Shown here in pieces: positions 1-7,927 of a stretch of 12,535 bases of DNA. A model generated the notes under the pieces. The model searched no databases. It saw only the letters and a list, made by a program, of their open reading frames with translations, and was not told where the DNA came from. The stretch spans positions 1-12,535 of the forward strand of contig JAVYAJ010000324.1 of assembly GCA_032229885.1 (NCBI GenBank). The letters run 5' to 3'. Each line of letters begins with the position of its first letter. Positions within the stretch are counted from its first letter, which is position 1. Made by a program: the position numbers and the translations under genes. The DNA is from Anammoximicrobium sp032229885 (GTDB lineage: Bacteria > Planctomycetota > Planctomycetia > Pirellulales > Pirellulaceae).

Positions 1-300
1 CGCAGCACAGAGGACAGGAAGAGTGTTGGCCGAAGGCCATCACCAACGTAGCCTGGGGCAACGCCCCAGGAGCCAGAGATGATAACAACCGTGTTGGCCG
101 AAGGCCAACATCAACCTGTCACCGCGGCCCGGATGGGCCCGGATGCCCGGATGAATATGGCCTTCGGCCAAAAGAGGCACGCGCGGCGCCAAACCTGGGG
201 CGTTGCCCCAGGCTACGGTGATCGGAGGCCTTCGGCCAAACAGATTCTTGGGTTGCGGGCACTAGCCCGCGTTAGGTGAGGGTATTGCAGACTAGCCACC
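1..300. repeat. Cluster of intergenic hairpin repeats, no gene
   Basis: This stretch holds no convincing gene but at least seven short inverted repeats of three kinds. The GGCC-GAA-GGCC type lies at 27-39, 93-109 (7-bp arms GTTGGCC/GGCCAAC), 158-170 and 227-237, with the last two in reverse orientation (TTC loop). The CCTGGGGC-AAC-GCCCCAGG type has perfect 8-bp arms at 52-70 and recurs as its reverse complement at 194-212, with shared GTAG/CTAC flanks. The third type is GCGGGC-ACTA-GCCCGC at 255-270. The octamer CCCGGATG also occurs three times at 128-153. The order of elements is roughly mirrored around position 130. They resemble REP-like dispersed elements, which is inference; the hairpins themselves are directly visible. 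Confidence 0.75.
249..278. repeat. Dispersed repeat copy 1, GCGGGC-ACTA-GCCCGC hairpin
   Basis: The hairpin GCGGGC (255-260), loop ACTA, GCCCGC (265-270) is perfect. With its flanks GGGTT and GTT(A/C)GGTG it matches a second copy about 9.2 kb away at 9453-9481. The two copies differ at only a few positions, so this is a repeat family rather than a chance palindrome. Its function is unknown. Confidence 0.65.
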
Positions 301-453
301 GACCTGCTAGCGTCAATCTTGATTCTATGTCGTTCAAGACAGCCTCATTCTTTACTTTCGGCGCGCTCGTTTCTTTCCAGAGAGACTTTCGCTAGTCAAG
401 TCGTACGTTGTGATCTCTTTCTCGACGGTCCTCATTTTCGTCTGAGGTGACTC

Positions 454-1431
454 ATGTCTCGCGTTCGGCATTCCGGTTTCACATTGGTTGAGCTTTTGGT
501 CGTAATCGCCATCATCGGATTGCTCGTGGCTCTGTTGCTGCCAGCGATCCAGGCCGCGCGCGAAGCAGCGCGGCGTTCTCAGTGCGTCAACAATCTTCGC
601 CAGTTGGGAGTGGGGCTGCACAACTATCACTCGACCTACAACACGTTTCCCTCGGCCGGGTATGGCTACGGCGCGTGCACCGGCGGGACGGGCGACCCGC
701 GAATTCTCAACGCCAGCGGCTGGTTGAGCATGCTGCCGTTCCTCGAGCAACAAACGTTGTTCGACAGGTGGAACAAATCCGAGTGCGTGTCCACCCAGAA
801 CCAGGCCTATTGCTGTAGTTTGGCTGCCGCGGGCGGAACCCTGGTGGGCGATCCGATTGCCAACGGAAACTATCTGGTCGTGTCCGAACGGATTCCGGCG
901 CTCAGTTGCCCGAGTGATCCCGGCGATTATCGATTGACGGGCAGCGCGTACGGAATCACCCCGTCGTGTCCCGAGCCGGGCGCGAAGACGAATTACGACT
1001 TCAGCGCGTCGACAGACGAGATGTACAGCTGTACCTACTGGAAAAATGCTGCGCTGACTGCGCGGCCGATGTTCGGTCAGAACAGCACGACGACGATTCA
1101 AAAGGTGACCGACGGAACCTCGAATACGGTCGCCGTCATCGAGACGCTGTACTCGGTCTACAACGGCACCTGCCCGGCGTGGGGCTATCGCGCCTGGGTG
1201 CATGTCGGCATCGACTTTCGCACCGCCGTCAACAGATGGTACGTCCCGGCCAGTGGGATTCCCGAGGTAGGACGGTTGGCAAGTTGGGCGCAGGCAGGCA
1301 GCGGACACCCCGGCGGATGCCACATTCTGCTGGCGGACGGGTCGGCGCGATTTTTCAGCGAGGCGAATGCGCTGTCCATCCAGACTGCGCTCAAGACAAT
1401 GGGCGGGATGGAATCGATCGATTCCTTTTAG
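454..1431 (+). CDS. DUF1559 pseudopilin-like protein
   Basis: This 325-residue protein belongs to the DUF1559 family, which is expanded in planctomycetes. It begins MSRVRHSG followed by FTLVELLVVIAIIG, a type IV prepilin N-terminal segment. Cleavage and methylation are expected between Gly8 and Phe9, with the conserved Glu at +5 (Glu13). A hydrophobic helix to about residue 31 is followed by the family signature LLPAIQAAREAARR and then QCVNNLRQLGVGLHNYH. The C-terminus carries H-x9-DG (His285, Asp295-Gly296), the family hallmark. The body is rich in cysteine (around 15 residues), suggesting extracytoplasmic disulfides. The ATG at 454 follows a GAGGTGA ribosome site at 444-450. The family's molecular role is unknown; export through a type II/IV-pilus-like system is inferred from the N-terminus. 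It is followed 289 bp later by a lipoprotein gene, the usual partner. Confidence 0.93.
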   Translation: MSRVRHSGFTLVELLVVIAIIGLLVALLLPAIQAAREAARRSQCVNNLRQLGVGLHNYHSTYNTFPSAGYGYGACTGGTGDPRILNASGWLSMLPFLEQQTLFDRWNKSECVSTQNQAYCCSLAAAGGTLVGDPIANGNYLVVSERIPALSCPSDPGDYRLTGSAYGITPSCPEPGAKTNYDFSASTDEMYSCTYWKNAALTARPMFGQNSTTTIQKVTDGTSNTVAVIETLYSVYNGTCPAWGYRAWVHVGIDFRTAVNRWYVPASGIPEVGRLASWAQAGSGHPGGCHILLADGSARFFSEANALSIQTALKTMGGMESIDSF

Positions 1432-1432
1432 G

Positions 1433-1450
1433 GCGTCGTCACGACGACGC
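1433..1450 (+). terminator. Hairpin just after DUF1559 stop
   Basis: The arms GCGTCGTC (1433-1440) and GACGACGC (1443-1450) are perfectly complementary and start one base after the TAG stop. The loop is only two bases, so a 7-bp stem with a four-base loop is more realistic. There is no T tract, so it may protect the 3' end or attenuate rather than terminate. Confidence 0.35.
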
Positions 1451-1720
1451 GCTGCGCTCGGCAATCCACCGGAATGCCGCAGCCCGACCAGCGCGGCGAC
1501 CTGAGCATTCAGGTTTGGACAACGCGCCGAAGACGCCGAACGCCCCAGCCTGTGAAACGGGATCTCTGAAGCGCGTCAAGCGAAGCGTCGCGCAGAACGA
1601 GCGAGTGAGTGAGCCGGAGAGCTGACGCATCAACAGGCCGCCATGCCCAGTCCATCCATCCACGCCGATCGGCGTTATTCGTCGACGGGAGTCTTCGAGG
1701 GAGAAAAGGAAAACGAACCG
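1451..1720. other. Spacer between DUF1559 gene and lipoprotein gene
   Basis: This spacer lies between two same-strand genes. An open frame runs through part of it (from 1643, in frame with the lipoprotein), but its codons encode no recognisable sequence and the better start is at 1721. No separate promoter could be identified with confidence. Apart from the hairpin immediately after the upstream stop and the ribosome site AAGGA at 1706-1710, nothing clear is seen. Confidence 0.5.
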
Positions 1721-2257
1721 ATGGCCGAGACGTTCGATTGTGCTCGCCGGGTTGGCGTCTGTCGGCAGACGCAAACCGTTACGAACGCTGTTCGTCGCAC
1801 GATGGCTTGTCTATCTATGGCTTGCCTCTCGTTGGCTTGTCTAGCGTTGATCGCGCTTGCGGGATGCGGCACGGGCGCCCCGGCAGGGCCCGAACTGATC
1901 CCCGTCAGCGGGGCGGTCACCCTGGACGGGACTCCGCTGGCCCACGCGCTGGTGACATTCATCCCGGACGGCGCGACGCTGGGCGCTGGCGGAAGCGGGA
2001 TGACCGACGCCGAAGGAAAGTATCGTTTGGTCTACGGGCGCGGCGGACAAGGCGTCGCGGCCGGTCAATACCGGGTGACGATCAGCAAACGCATCATGCC
2101 TGACGGTTCCGACGTGTCCGCGGACGACGACACCCCGCCCATCATGTCGCCGGCCCAGGAGACCCTGGCGGCAAAGTACAGCGACCAGACGAGCACGACG
2201 CTGACGGCAAACGTCGGTTCGGACGGCAGCCCGATCGATTTCGCGTTGACCAAGTGA
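1721..2257 (+). CDS. Lipoprotein, carboxypeptidase-regulatory-like domain
   Basis: This 178-residue predicted lipoprotein has a lipobox LAGC at residues 46-49, with Cys49 as the lipidation site, so the mature part should be membrane-anchored outside the cytoplasm. The mature domain reads IPVSGAVTLDGTPLAHALVTFIPDG, then TDAEGKYRL and GQYRVTISK, ending in AKYSDQTSTTLTANV and FALTK. This is the small beta-sandwich (transthyretin/carboxypeptidase-regulatory type) that commonly follows DUF1559 genes in planctomycetes. I chose ATG 1721 because AAGGA lies 10 bases upstream. In-frame ATGs at 1802 and 1817 would give shorter, more typical signal peptides and cannot be excluded. The signal sequence is built from three 15-base tandem units. 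No enzymatic activity is expected; the partner role with DUF1559 is inferred from position. Confidence 0.85.
   Translation: MAETFDCARRVGVCRQTQTVTNAVRRTMACLSMACLSLACLALIALAGCGTGAPAGPELIPVSGAVTLDGTPLAHALVTFIPDGATLGAGGSGMTDAEGKYRLVYGRGGQGVAAGQYRVTISKRIMPDGSDVSADDDTPPIMSPAQETLAAKYSDQTSTTLTANVGSDGSPIDFALTK
1802..1846 (+). repeat. Three 15-bp tandem units inside signal peptide
   Basis: Units at 1802-1816, 1817-1831 and 1832-1846 encode MACLS, MACLS and LACLA. They share the core TGGCTTG(T/C)CT and differ mainly at third positions. They make up most of the hydrophobic core of the lipoprotein signal peptide, and the first two units each begin with an ATG. Confidence 0.8.
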
Positions 2258-2704
2258 CGCCGCGCTCGCACGTCTCGTGACAGGTAGGCTCGCGCGTCGC
2301 GCGACAGATGGGATAGGGGGCGCACAGACGACGGCCTCATCGTTGCTCGACGACCACACGAGTGCCGCAAATCAGAATTGTCAGGTCACTACGGCCAGCT
2401 TTTCCGCAATCTACGCAGTGTCGCAAGTCCGGATCGACGGCCCATGACGGCCAGTTTCTAGCTAGCCTGCCAGCCCGAAACGCACCGTTGGGGAGACTAT
2501 GAAGCGATAGAGGGACACGCTCCGTCGTGGTCGTCGCGTCCGCGCGGTTGCGGCCACGCGTGGAGCGTGGCCCTCCAGCGTGGCAGGGGATTGCCCGGAG
2601 GCGCGCGCTCCAGGCGGATAAATTAGCGCGACAACCCAAAGGTTGTGGCTGGACGATGCACTAGGCCTGCCAACGCAGCGCGCGCGGAACAGCGCGGACG
2701 TCGG
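2258..2704. other. Spacer between convergent cassettes, hairpin-rich
   Basis: Two lipoprotein genes converge on this 447-bp spacer, and no gene is supported in it. It contains a 24-bp-period imperfect duplication at 2264-2310, with the palindrome TCGCGCG-T-CGCGCGA at 2290-2304 in the second unit and CACG-TCT-CGTG in the first. It also contains a longer inverted repeat at 2510-2575 (separate entry). The middle, about 2311-2500, shows nothing recognisable. Confidence 0.6.
2510..2575. terminator. Long inverted repeat between convergent genes
   Basis: Arms at 2510-2523 (GAGGGACACGCTCC) and 2562-2575 (GGAGCGTGGCCCTC) are complementary at 13 of 14 positions, with a 38-base loop. A second, overlapping perfect hairpin has arms GGCCACGC (2552-2559) and GCGTGGCC (2565-2572). 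The two folds share bases and exclude each other. The place between converging transcripts fits a bidirectional terminator, but there is no T run. It could equally be a dispersed planctomycete repeat. Confidence 0.4.
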
Positions 2705-3124
2705 CTATTTCTTCAGCAGGACCTGGACGTCGTTCTCGCCCTCCTTGACCTCGATCTTGATATCGCTGGCCGCTTCGCTCCAGTACTTGTCCGGCACGGC
2801 CGCATCGATGCTCACCGGTTTCGGCTCGTCGGTCGACGCGGCGATCTTCGGCGCAAGGTAGACCGTATACGTGTCCGTCGGCAGCGGCGCGGGCAACTGA
2901 AATGTCCCGCCGGCTTGAATGTCCGCGGACAAGGCCTGGCCCGATTGGAGACTGAGAAACACGACCGCCGCATCGTCGTACGGCTCGTCGTTCAGTTTGA
3001 CGACCCCCTTGACGGTTCCCATCGGTTCAGTCGGCTTGCAGCCGGCCGCGGTCAGCGACGCGATGCACACGATGCAGGACAATGACCAGGTCAACGCCTG
3101 ATGGCCGAGTCTTTGTTTTCCCAC
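2705..3124 (-). CDS. Lipoprotein, carboxypeptidase-regulatory-like domain
   Basis: This short predicted lipoprotein (139 residues from the chosen start) has a signal peptide ending SLTAAGC, giving lipidated Cys29. The mature domain has GTVKGVVKLNDEPYDDAAVVFLS, then GGTFQLPAPLPTDTYTVYLAPK and a final strand IKIEVKEGENDVQVLLKK. This is the same transthyretin/carboxypeptidase-regulatory-like layout as the lipoprotein ending at 2257, but diverged and shorter. I chose GTG at 3124 because AAAGGAA (3137-3131) lies six bases upstream; the alternative TTG at 3130 would abut that site. It lies 208 bp downstream of the leftward DUF1559 gene, so the pair is the mirror image of the pair at 454-2257. Function beyond a surface or periplasmic accessory role cannot be stated. 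Confidence 0.83.
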   Translation of the reverse strand: MGKQRLGHQALTWSLSCIVCIASLTAAGCKPTEPMGTVKGVVKLNDEPYDDAAVVFLSLQSGQALSADIQAGGTFQLPAPLPTDTYTVYLAPKIAASTDEPKPVSIDAAVPDKYWSEAASDIKIEVKEGENDVQVLLKK

Positions 3125-3260
3125 AGACAATTCCTTTCAGGACGCAGATTGAGGAACACGAGTCTGGCGGCCACCGCGACGGCGCCTCGACGGGCAGCGG
3201 CCGTCAGGCGCATGGAGAGCCTGGCCGACACGCGCGAGCAAGTGGTCGGACGCGTGGCTG

Positions 3261-3283
3261 CGAGCCTGCGGTGCACAGGCTCG
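3261..3283 (-). other. Perfect hairpin between DUF1559 and lipoprotein genes
   Basis: The arms CGAGCCTG (3261-3268) and CAGGCTCG (3276-3283) pair perfectly around a seven-base loop. It lies about 50 bases after the leftward DUF1559 stop and before the lipoprotein start. It could stabilise the upstream message or lower expression of the second gene, or be a dispersed repeat. There is no T tract. Confidence 0.45.
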
Positions 3284-3332
3284 TCGGGGCCTTCGCGGAT
3301 GCGTCTAGCTTTTAGCGGTTCGCCAAATCGCG

Positions 3333-4322
3333 TCAATAGCTCTCGATCGGGTCGCCATCGTAACGACAGGCCAGGCGTTTGAGGTTCATAAAATCGATGT
3401 TGTCGGTCACGAAGCGGACGGCGCCATCCGCCAGGACGACGTTGATTCCGCCGGGATGCTGCGAGTTGATCACCGTGTTGTTGCGGTACATCGCCTCGGT
3501 CGCCCCGCCCTGAACGATATTCGAATTGGGGGCGAACCGCACGCAACTGGTCCCGGTCTGCCACAGATCGCCGCATGCGCCGCTGAGAACCGTGTTGGGG
3601 TGCCGCGACCCATACCAGCCGCCGTAGTAGTTCGAGGTCCGATTTACTTCGGCCACGAGGCCCGACTGCTCGGCCACCAACATCACGTTGGACGTGCCGT
3701 CCGTGGCTGCGCTCAGTCCAAAGCACTCGTTGGCGACCAGCAGCCCATTGTTGCACGACCAGCCGTGGCCACAGTCGGCGGTTCCGCGGTCGGGGTTCGA
3801 CCCGGGGACGGGCCGCGCCGCGCCTTGGATGCCGACGTACTGGACGTTCAGTCCGCTGCCGTCGTTGTTCGACCCGGGCGCGATCTCGAAGGGCATGATC
3901 GGACTCGAAGGACATCGATAGCCCGGGAGATCAAAACGTTTCAGCACCTCGTTGCCCGCCAGAGCATTGGCCCCGGCGGCGCCGCCAGCCATGAAGTGGA
4001 CGTTCGGGTCGGACGAGAAGTTCAACTGGTCGGCAACGGCGCTCTGCTCCATGAACCTCAGGATCAGCGCCCGCCAGTTGCTGCCGCTGGACGGCCAAAC
4101 TACGCGCAGGTTGTACGAACCCAACGGCAATGTCTTGTACGTATCGTGATAATTATGCAAAGCGACGCCGATCTGCTTCATGTTGTTGACGCATTGGGTG
4201 CGTCGAGCCGCCTCGCGCGCAGCCTGAATCGCCGGCAACAGCAAGGCTACCAAAATCCCGATGATCGCAATGACCACCAATAACTCGATCAACGTGAACG
4301 CGCGTGAGTACCTGGCTTGCAT
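3333..4322 (-). CDS. DUF1559 pseudopilin-like protein
   Basis: This second DUF1559 family protein has 329 residues. It starts MQARYSRA and continues FTLIELLVVIAIIGILVALLLPAIQAAREAARR, so prepilin-type processing is expected after Ala8, with Glu13 at +5. QCVNNMKQIGVALHNYHDTYKTLP follows. H-x9-DG is present (His289, Asp299-Gly300). As in the paralogue at 454-1431, exactly 41 residues run from this His to the C-terminus. ATG 4322 is preferred to the upstream TTG at 4349, because it is preceded by AGAGGTG and places the hydrophobic segment at the same distance from the start as in the paralogue. A candidate extended -10 promoter lies about 40 bases upstream. It is followed by a lipoprotein gene. 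The two DUF1559 proteins share the frame but differ widely in the middle, so they are not a recent duplication. Confidence 0.93.
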   Translation of the reverse strand: MQARYSRAFTLIELLVVIAIIGILVALLLPAIQAAREAARRTQCVNNMKQIGVALHNYHDTYKTLPLGSYNLRVVWPSSGSNWRALILRFMEQSAVADQLNFSSDPNVHFMAGGAAGANALAGNEVLKRFDLPGYRCPSSPIMPFEIAPGSNNDGSGLNVQYVGIQGAARPVPGSNPDRGTADCGHGWSCNNGLLVANECFGLSAATDGTSNVMLVAEQSGLVAEVNRTSNYYGGWYGSRHPNTVLSGACGDLWQTGTSCVRFAPNSNIVQGGATEAMYRNNTVINSQHPGGINVVLADGAVRFVTDNIDFMNLKRLACRYDGDPIESY

Positions 4323-4360
4323 AGGACACCTCTGGAGTACGGATATCAATCCTCGCGAAC

Positions 4361-4369
4361 ATTATCACA
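4361..4369 (-). promoter_or_regulatory. Extended -10 promoter candidate for DUF1559 gene
   Basis: On the minus strand this reads TGT-GATAAT, an extended -10 element with five of six consensus bases. No good -35 is seen, which extended -10 promoters can tolerate. Transcription would start about 30 bases before the ATG at 4322, with AGAGGTG in the short leader. Confidence 0.45.
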
Positions 4370-4614
4370 GCTTGACCAAACGACCGACGCGCGCTGTCGT
4401 GTCCGCCGTTCGCTCCCTTGTCACAGAGCGGTGTGGCCACGATAACGCGTGACTGGCCTGCTGATCACAATCCCCAAGGGTGGCCCGGCCAACAGCACGG
4501 TGGACCCGTTGCGGCAGCGTCGTTGTTCGGAGCGCCGCCTTCGGTCGGTGTGCCGCCTTGCGGTCGCGTGCGGCAAGGCCATACTGGGTGGGATTGTATG
4601 GTAAGGAAGACGCC

Positions 4615-4657
4615 ATCAACTATACTCTACAGGACCTGGCGAGTATAGCCTGTTGAT
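4615..4657. other. Large dyad-symmetric element
   Basis: Nested complementary arms share a centre at 4634: CTATACTC (4620-4627) with GAGTATAG (4641-4648), and CAGG (4630-4633) with CCTG (4635-4638). Outer arms ATCAAC (4615-4620) and GTTGAT (4652-4657) also pair if four bases bulge. Over 4620-4648, 24 of 28 positions are complementary. It could be a regulator binding site, an RNA structure downstream of the aat operon, or a repeat end. Nothing in the window tells which. Confidence 0.6.
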
Positions 4658-4794
4658 AGAGCGACAGCCGGATCCATTTGGGGCGCCCGGTCGGCGGGGT
4701 TGGCTGAACCGTGGCGACCGCGGGCTCGAAGCCAGGCGATGGCGCGGATCGTCGCGGTCGTGTTAGCTGTCGCGGCGTGAGGGGCCGCCGCGCG

Positions 4795-5550
4795 CTACGA
4801 CTCGTGCCGCCCGCCGCAGCAGGCGCAGTCCGGACGTCGCGCCAATTGGATCGTGCGAGGCACGCCGTGAAAGCCGTCGTAGGTCAGCATCTGGCCCCAT
4901 AGCGGGCGCCCCGTGCCGGACAAGATCTTGATCGCTTCGAGCGCGGCCAGCGCGCCGATCGCGGCCGAGATGGCGCCGACGACAGGAAACGCTTCTTCGA
5001 ACGGCGGCGGCTCGGGGTACAGGCATTCCAGGCAAGCGGTCGCGCCGGGGCGGACGACGCACAGCGTCCCGCCCATTCCCCACTGGGCGGCGTCGATCAA
5101 CGGGACGCGGGCTGTTACCGCCGCACGATTCAATCGCAGCCGCTCGGCGAACGTCGGCGGACAACTCAGGATCACGTCGCAGCGGCGAGCCAGCCGTTCC
5201 GCCTGCGCGTCATCGGGCTCGTGATCCAGCGCCTCGATCTCGATGAATCGGTTGACGCTGTGCAGCCGCGCGGCGAACTGAGGCGCGCGCAATTGGCCCA
5301 GCCCATCCTCCGATCCGAGAACCTGGCGATTCAGGTCGGGCGATACGAGCACGCCGCCGTGCGCGATGATGATTCGTCCGACGCCGGCCATCGCCAGCAT
5401 CAGCGCGGCCGGGCCGCCCATGCCGCCGACGCGCGTCACGAGCGCGGTCGCCTGTCGCAGCCGCGTCTGGCCTGCGGTCGTCAGCACGCCGGCCCCGATC
5501 TGCCGACGGTAACGCTCGAGTTCCGCGGCGGTCAAATCCATGGAATCCAT
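4795..5550 (-). CDS. E1/MoeB/ThiF-like protein, probably degenerate site
   Basis: This 251-residue protein has the length and order of MoeB/ThiF-type ubiquitin-activating-like enzymes. In order it shows RYRRQ (13-17), a nucleotide-binding loop RVGGMGG (40-46), LNRQ (73-76), GAIGALAALEAIKILSG (192-212), and two zinc-ligand pairs, CLEC (173-176) and CACC (242-245). Compared from memory with E. coli MoeB, Arg14 and Arg73 are kept (Arg16, Arg75). However, the first loop Gly is Arg40, the DFD ATP/Mg segment is HGG (64-66), Asn70 is Asp72, Lys86 is Arg88 and Asp130 is Pro132. The scaffold and zinc site are therefore intact while adenylation residues are mostly replaced. The start ATG 5550 overlaps the aat stop (TGATG), implying translational coupling. 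The open frame extends upstream through aat, but that part is out-of-frame shadow. Substrate is unknown; it may bind a partner rather than catalyse. Confidence 0.82.
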   Translation of the reverse strand: MDSMDLTAAELERYRRQIGAGVLTTAGQTRLRQATALVTRVGGMGGPAALMLAMAGVGRIIIAHGGVLVSPDLNRQVLGSEDGLGQLRAPQFAARLHSVNRFIEIEALDHEPDDAQAERLARRCDVILSCPPTFAERLRLNRAAVTARVPLIDAAQWGMGGTLCVVRPGATACLECLYPEPPPFEEAFPVVGAISAAIGALAALEAIKILSGTGRPLWGQMLTYDGFHGVPRTIQLARRPDCACCGGRHES

Positions 5551-6254
5551 CAGCCCAGCCTTTCCGACCCCACCTGCGCCGGCGAATCCGTGAACGACAC
5601 CGCCAGCTCGAGGGCGGACTTCAATCGCGTGAGAAACTCGGCGCGCGGAATCTTGCTCGCGCCCATGCGGATCAGATGCGGGCTGGCCTGCTGGACGTCG
5701 AACAAGACAAATCCGCGCGACTGGAGATGGCGGGCCGCCTCGACCAAAGCCACCTTCGACGCGTCGCGCACGCGGTGGAACATCGATTCGCCCGCAAAGA
5801 AGCCGCCCAAGGCCAAACCGTACAGGCCGCCCGCCAGACGGCCATCCTCCCAGACCTCGACGCTGTGCGCCACGCCCAGACGATGCAATTCGATATACGC
5901 CTCGGCCAAGTGCGGCGTGATCCAGGTTGCTTCGCCGGGCGCGCGCGGCTCGGCACAACAGCCGATCACACGGGAAAAGGCGGTATCGAAGGACACCCGA
6001 AACTGGCCGCTGTTGAGTCGCCGCCGCAGGCGTCGCGAAACGTGCACGTGTTCCAGCTCGAGGATCGCTCGCGGATCGGGGCTGAACCAGGCCAGGATCT
6101 CGGACTGGCCGTCGCGGATGGGCCACGGGAAGATGCCCTGGCGGTACGCCGTCAGCAGCCAGTCCGTCGTCAGCCGGCCGCCGATCATCAGCAGCCCGCC
6201 TCGGCTGGCTTGACAGACAGGTGGAAATTGAGGTGCGGAAGGATTGCTCTTCAT
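5550..6254 (-). CDS. aat: Leucyl/phenylalanyl-tRNA-protein transferase
   Basis: This 234-residue protein, the same length as E. coli Aat, transfers Leu or Phe from aminoacyl-tRNA to proteins with N-terminal Arg or Lys. It thereby creates N-degrons that ClpS delivers to ClpAP. Family motifs appear in order: GGRL (25-28), YRQGIFPWP (37-45), WFSPDPRA (56-63), TWITP (110-114), AYIELHRLGVAHSVEVW (119-135), GGLYG (142-146), GESMF (155-159), DASKVAL (164-170), FDVQ (185-188, with the catalytic-site Asp and Gln positions) and IPR (202-204). The ATG at 6254 follows GAAGGTG closely, so spacing is tight, but no later start would keep the full N-terminus. It is a cytoplasmic enzyme. It overlaps the next gene by one base and diverges from the HtrA gene. 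Confidence 0.95.
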   Translation of the reverse strand: MKSNPSAPQFPPVCQASRGGLLMIGGRLTTDWLLTAYRQGIFPWPIRDGQSEILAWFSPDPRAILELEHVHVSRRLRRRLNSGQFRVSFDTAFSRVIGCCAEPRAPGEATWITPHLAEAYIELHRLGVAHSVEVWEDGRLAGGLYGLALGGFFAGESMFHRVRDASKVALVEAARHLQSRGFVLFDVQQASPHLIRMGASKIPRAEFLTRLKSALELAVSFTDSPAQVGSERLG

Positions 6255-6348
6255 ACACCTTCAATCTAACCGCTTCGATCGCGAGCGAACAGTCCCGCGA
6301 CCGAGGGCCGGCCACGACGGCGCGCGGGATCGTGATCCGGGTCCATCG

Positions 6349-6378
6349 GTGTGCGTTCGTGGTTCGTCATTCGCACAC
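6349..6378. promoter_or_regulatory. Inverted repeat overlapping the HtrA promoter
   Basis: The arms GTGTGCG (6349-6355) and CGCACAC (6372-6378) are perfect, with centres 23 bp apart, about two helical turns. The spacer holds the proposed -35 element. TTCG also recurs at 6356, 6363, 6370 and 6380. This is a reasonable operator candidate for the divergent aat/HtrA region, with no known regulator assigned. Confidence 0.35.
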
Positions 6379-6392
6379 GTTCGCGGTATAGT
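6364..6392 (+). promoter_or_regulatory. Sigma70-like promoter candidate for HtrA gene
   Basis: The -10 TATAGT (6387-6392, five of six consensus bases) lies 17 bp after a weaker -35 TCGTCA (6364-6369, four of six). Transcription would start near 6399, giving a leader of roughly 100 bases to the ATG at 6497. The overlapping TACAAT at 6394-6399 is an alternative -10. Confidence 0.45.
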
Positions 6393-6496
6393 ATACAATT
6401 CACGGACGCCCGCCGCGCGCCTGTCCGCGCCAACTGGCCGGATCAACGCCGATCTTCCAGGCGGCCGTGTGCGGCGTCGCTGAATGCCTGGACCGA

Positions 6497-7873
6497 ATGT
6501 CCGGACCGATCGTCAACAGACCTCGGACGACAACCGATACGATGCCGTCTCTCGAACCTTCGCTCCCTCCAGCTATTGAGCCGACGTCCGACGTCTCGCA
6601 CCGCGCGCAAGCCGGCGGCGATGAGCCAAGCCATGTCGATCCCCGCCGATCCGATCCTGGGCCCACCGAGCGAAACCGGGGTGATCCGACCGGCTCGATG
6701 CGGGACGCGGCGTCGGTTCGCCGCCCGACGCCGCCCGGACCTGCCACTCCGCTTGCGCTGCGAGCACTGACGCTGGTGGCTCTGCTGCTGAGCGTCCAGT
6801 ACGTGGGCCCCTATCTGCTCGAGCGCTATTACTATGCGACAGCCCGCGGCCGCCAACAAGCGGAATACGACATCGCGGCCGACGGGCTGCGCGACTTGCA
6901 GCTCGTCGCCCTGTCCAAAGCGAGCCAATTGATCTCGCAGATGGTCGGGCCGAGCGTCGTTCACATCGAGGTCAGCAGCCTGCACACCCGGCGGTCGCCC
7001 AACGAGTTGGCTCAGTTGTTCGGCCCGCAGATCGAGCGTTCGCGCGGCCAGGGCTCGGGCGTGATCGTCGATTCCGGTGGATATGTCGTCACGAACTATC
7101 ACGTGATCCACTCGGCCGCGGAAATCACCGTGACGTTGCGCGATGGACGCATGCTGCCCGCCCAGATCGTGGGCGTCGACGTGCTGACCGATCTGGCCGT
7201 CCTGAAGATCGACGGAGACAAACTGATCGCGGCGACGTGGGGCGACAGCGAGCAGACGAGCGTCGGCGCGCTGGTATGGGCGCTCGGCAGCCCGTTCGGT
7301 TTGCAGAGCAGCGTCACGTTTGGGATCATCAGCGCCAAACACCGGGCCGGGATGGCCGGCGAGGTCTATCAGGATTTTTTGCAGACCGACGCGGCCGTCA
7401 ATCCGGGCAACAGCGGCGGGCCGCTGGTCGACGCCCAGGGGCGGGTGATCGGGATCAACACGGCCATCCTGGGCGACGTCTACCGAGGAGTCAGCTTTGC
7501 CATTCCCAGCAGCGTGGCCCAAGGGGTCTACGATCGGCTGAAGGCCAACGGGCGCGTCGCCCGCGGCTGGCTGGGCGTCCAGTTGGATGACGTCTCCGAG
7601 CAGACCGCCGCTCGGTTGGGCCTGCCCAGTGCCCGCGGCGCCCTCGTTACGCTGGTGATCGACGACCCGTCCGTGCCTTCGCCGGCCCGCGACGCCGGCC
7701 TGGCCGTAGGGGACGTGGTGATCGCCTGGAACGGAACGCCTGTCAACAAATCGGCCGATTTGATCCGCATGGTGGCCAACACGAAGATCGGCTCTACTGC
7801 GCAGGTCGAACTGATCCGCCGTGGCCGGCGATTGTCGCTCGAGGTGCGCGTGGCCGAGCGGCCGGCCCTGTAA
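6497..7873 (+). CDS. htrA: Membrane-anchored HtrA-family serine protease
   Basis: This trypsin-like serine endoprotease is of the HtrA/DegP/DegS family, for misfolded or regulatory envelope proteins. From ATG 6497 it has 458 residues. A polar, Pro/Arg-rich N-terminus of about 85 residues precedes one membrane helix (86-108), placing the protease domain outside the cytoplasmic membrane. The triad is His202 in TNYHVI, Asp232 in TDLAVLKI and Ser306 in GNSGGPL. A single PDZ domain covers about 357-450 (RGWLGVQLDD, then DAGLAVGDVVIAWNGTPV). One anchor plus one PDZ resembles DegS more than DegP. The start is uncertain: GTG 6467, ATG 6542 and ATG 6698 share the frame, none has a strong ribosome site, and 6698 would remove most of the low-complexity tail. 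It diverges from aat. Confidence 0.93.
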   Translation: MSGPIVNRPRTTTDTMPSLEPSLPPAIEPTSDVSHRAQAGGDEPSHVDPRRSDPGPTERNRGDPTGSMRDAASVRRPTPPGPATPLALRALTLVALLLSVQYVGPYLLERYYYATARGRQQAEYDIAADGLRDLQLVALSKASQLISQMVGPSVVHIEVSSLHTRRSPNELAQLFGPQIERSRGQGSGVIVDSGGYVVTNYHVIHSAAEITVTLRDGRMLPAQIVGVDVLTDLAVLKIDGDKLIAATWGDSEQTSVGALVWALGSPFGLQSSVTFGIISAKHRAGMAGEVYQDFLQTDAAVNPGNSGGPLVDAQGRVIGINTAILGDVYRGVSFAIPSSVAQGVYDRLKANGRVARGWLGVQLDDVSEQTAARLGLPSARGALVTLVIDDPSVPSPARDAGLAVGDVVIAWNGTPVNKSADLIRMVANTKIGSTAQVELIRRGRRLSLEVRVAERPAL

Positions 7874-7927
7874 CGCCACAGGTCTCGCCGGCGCGGCGTC
7901 GATTGCGGCCACGATCCTGCGCATGGC

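Larger units (their letters stand above)
4323..4794. other. Spacer with palindromes, no gene supported
   Basis: This spacer separates the stop of the E1-like gene from the leftward DUF1559 gene. Short open frames exist on both strands, but none has a recognisable product or a ribosome site. Visible structures are the promoter candidate at 4361-4369, a hairpin with 7-bp arms GCCTTGC (4555-4561) and GCAAGGC (4573-4579), and the large dyad at 4615-4657. Confidence 0.5.
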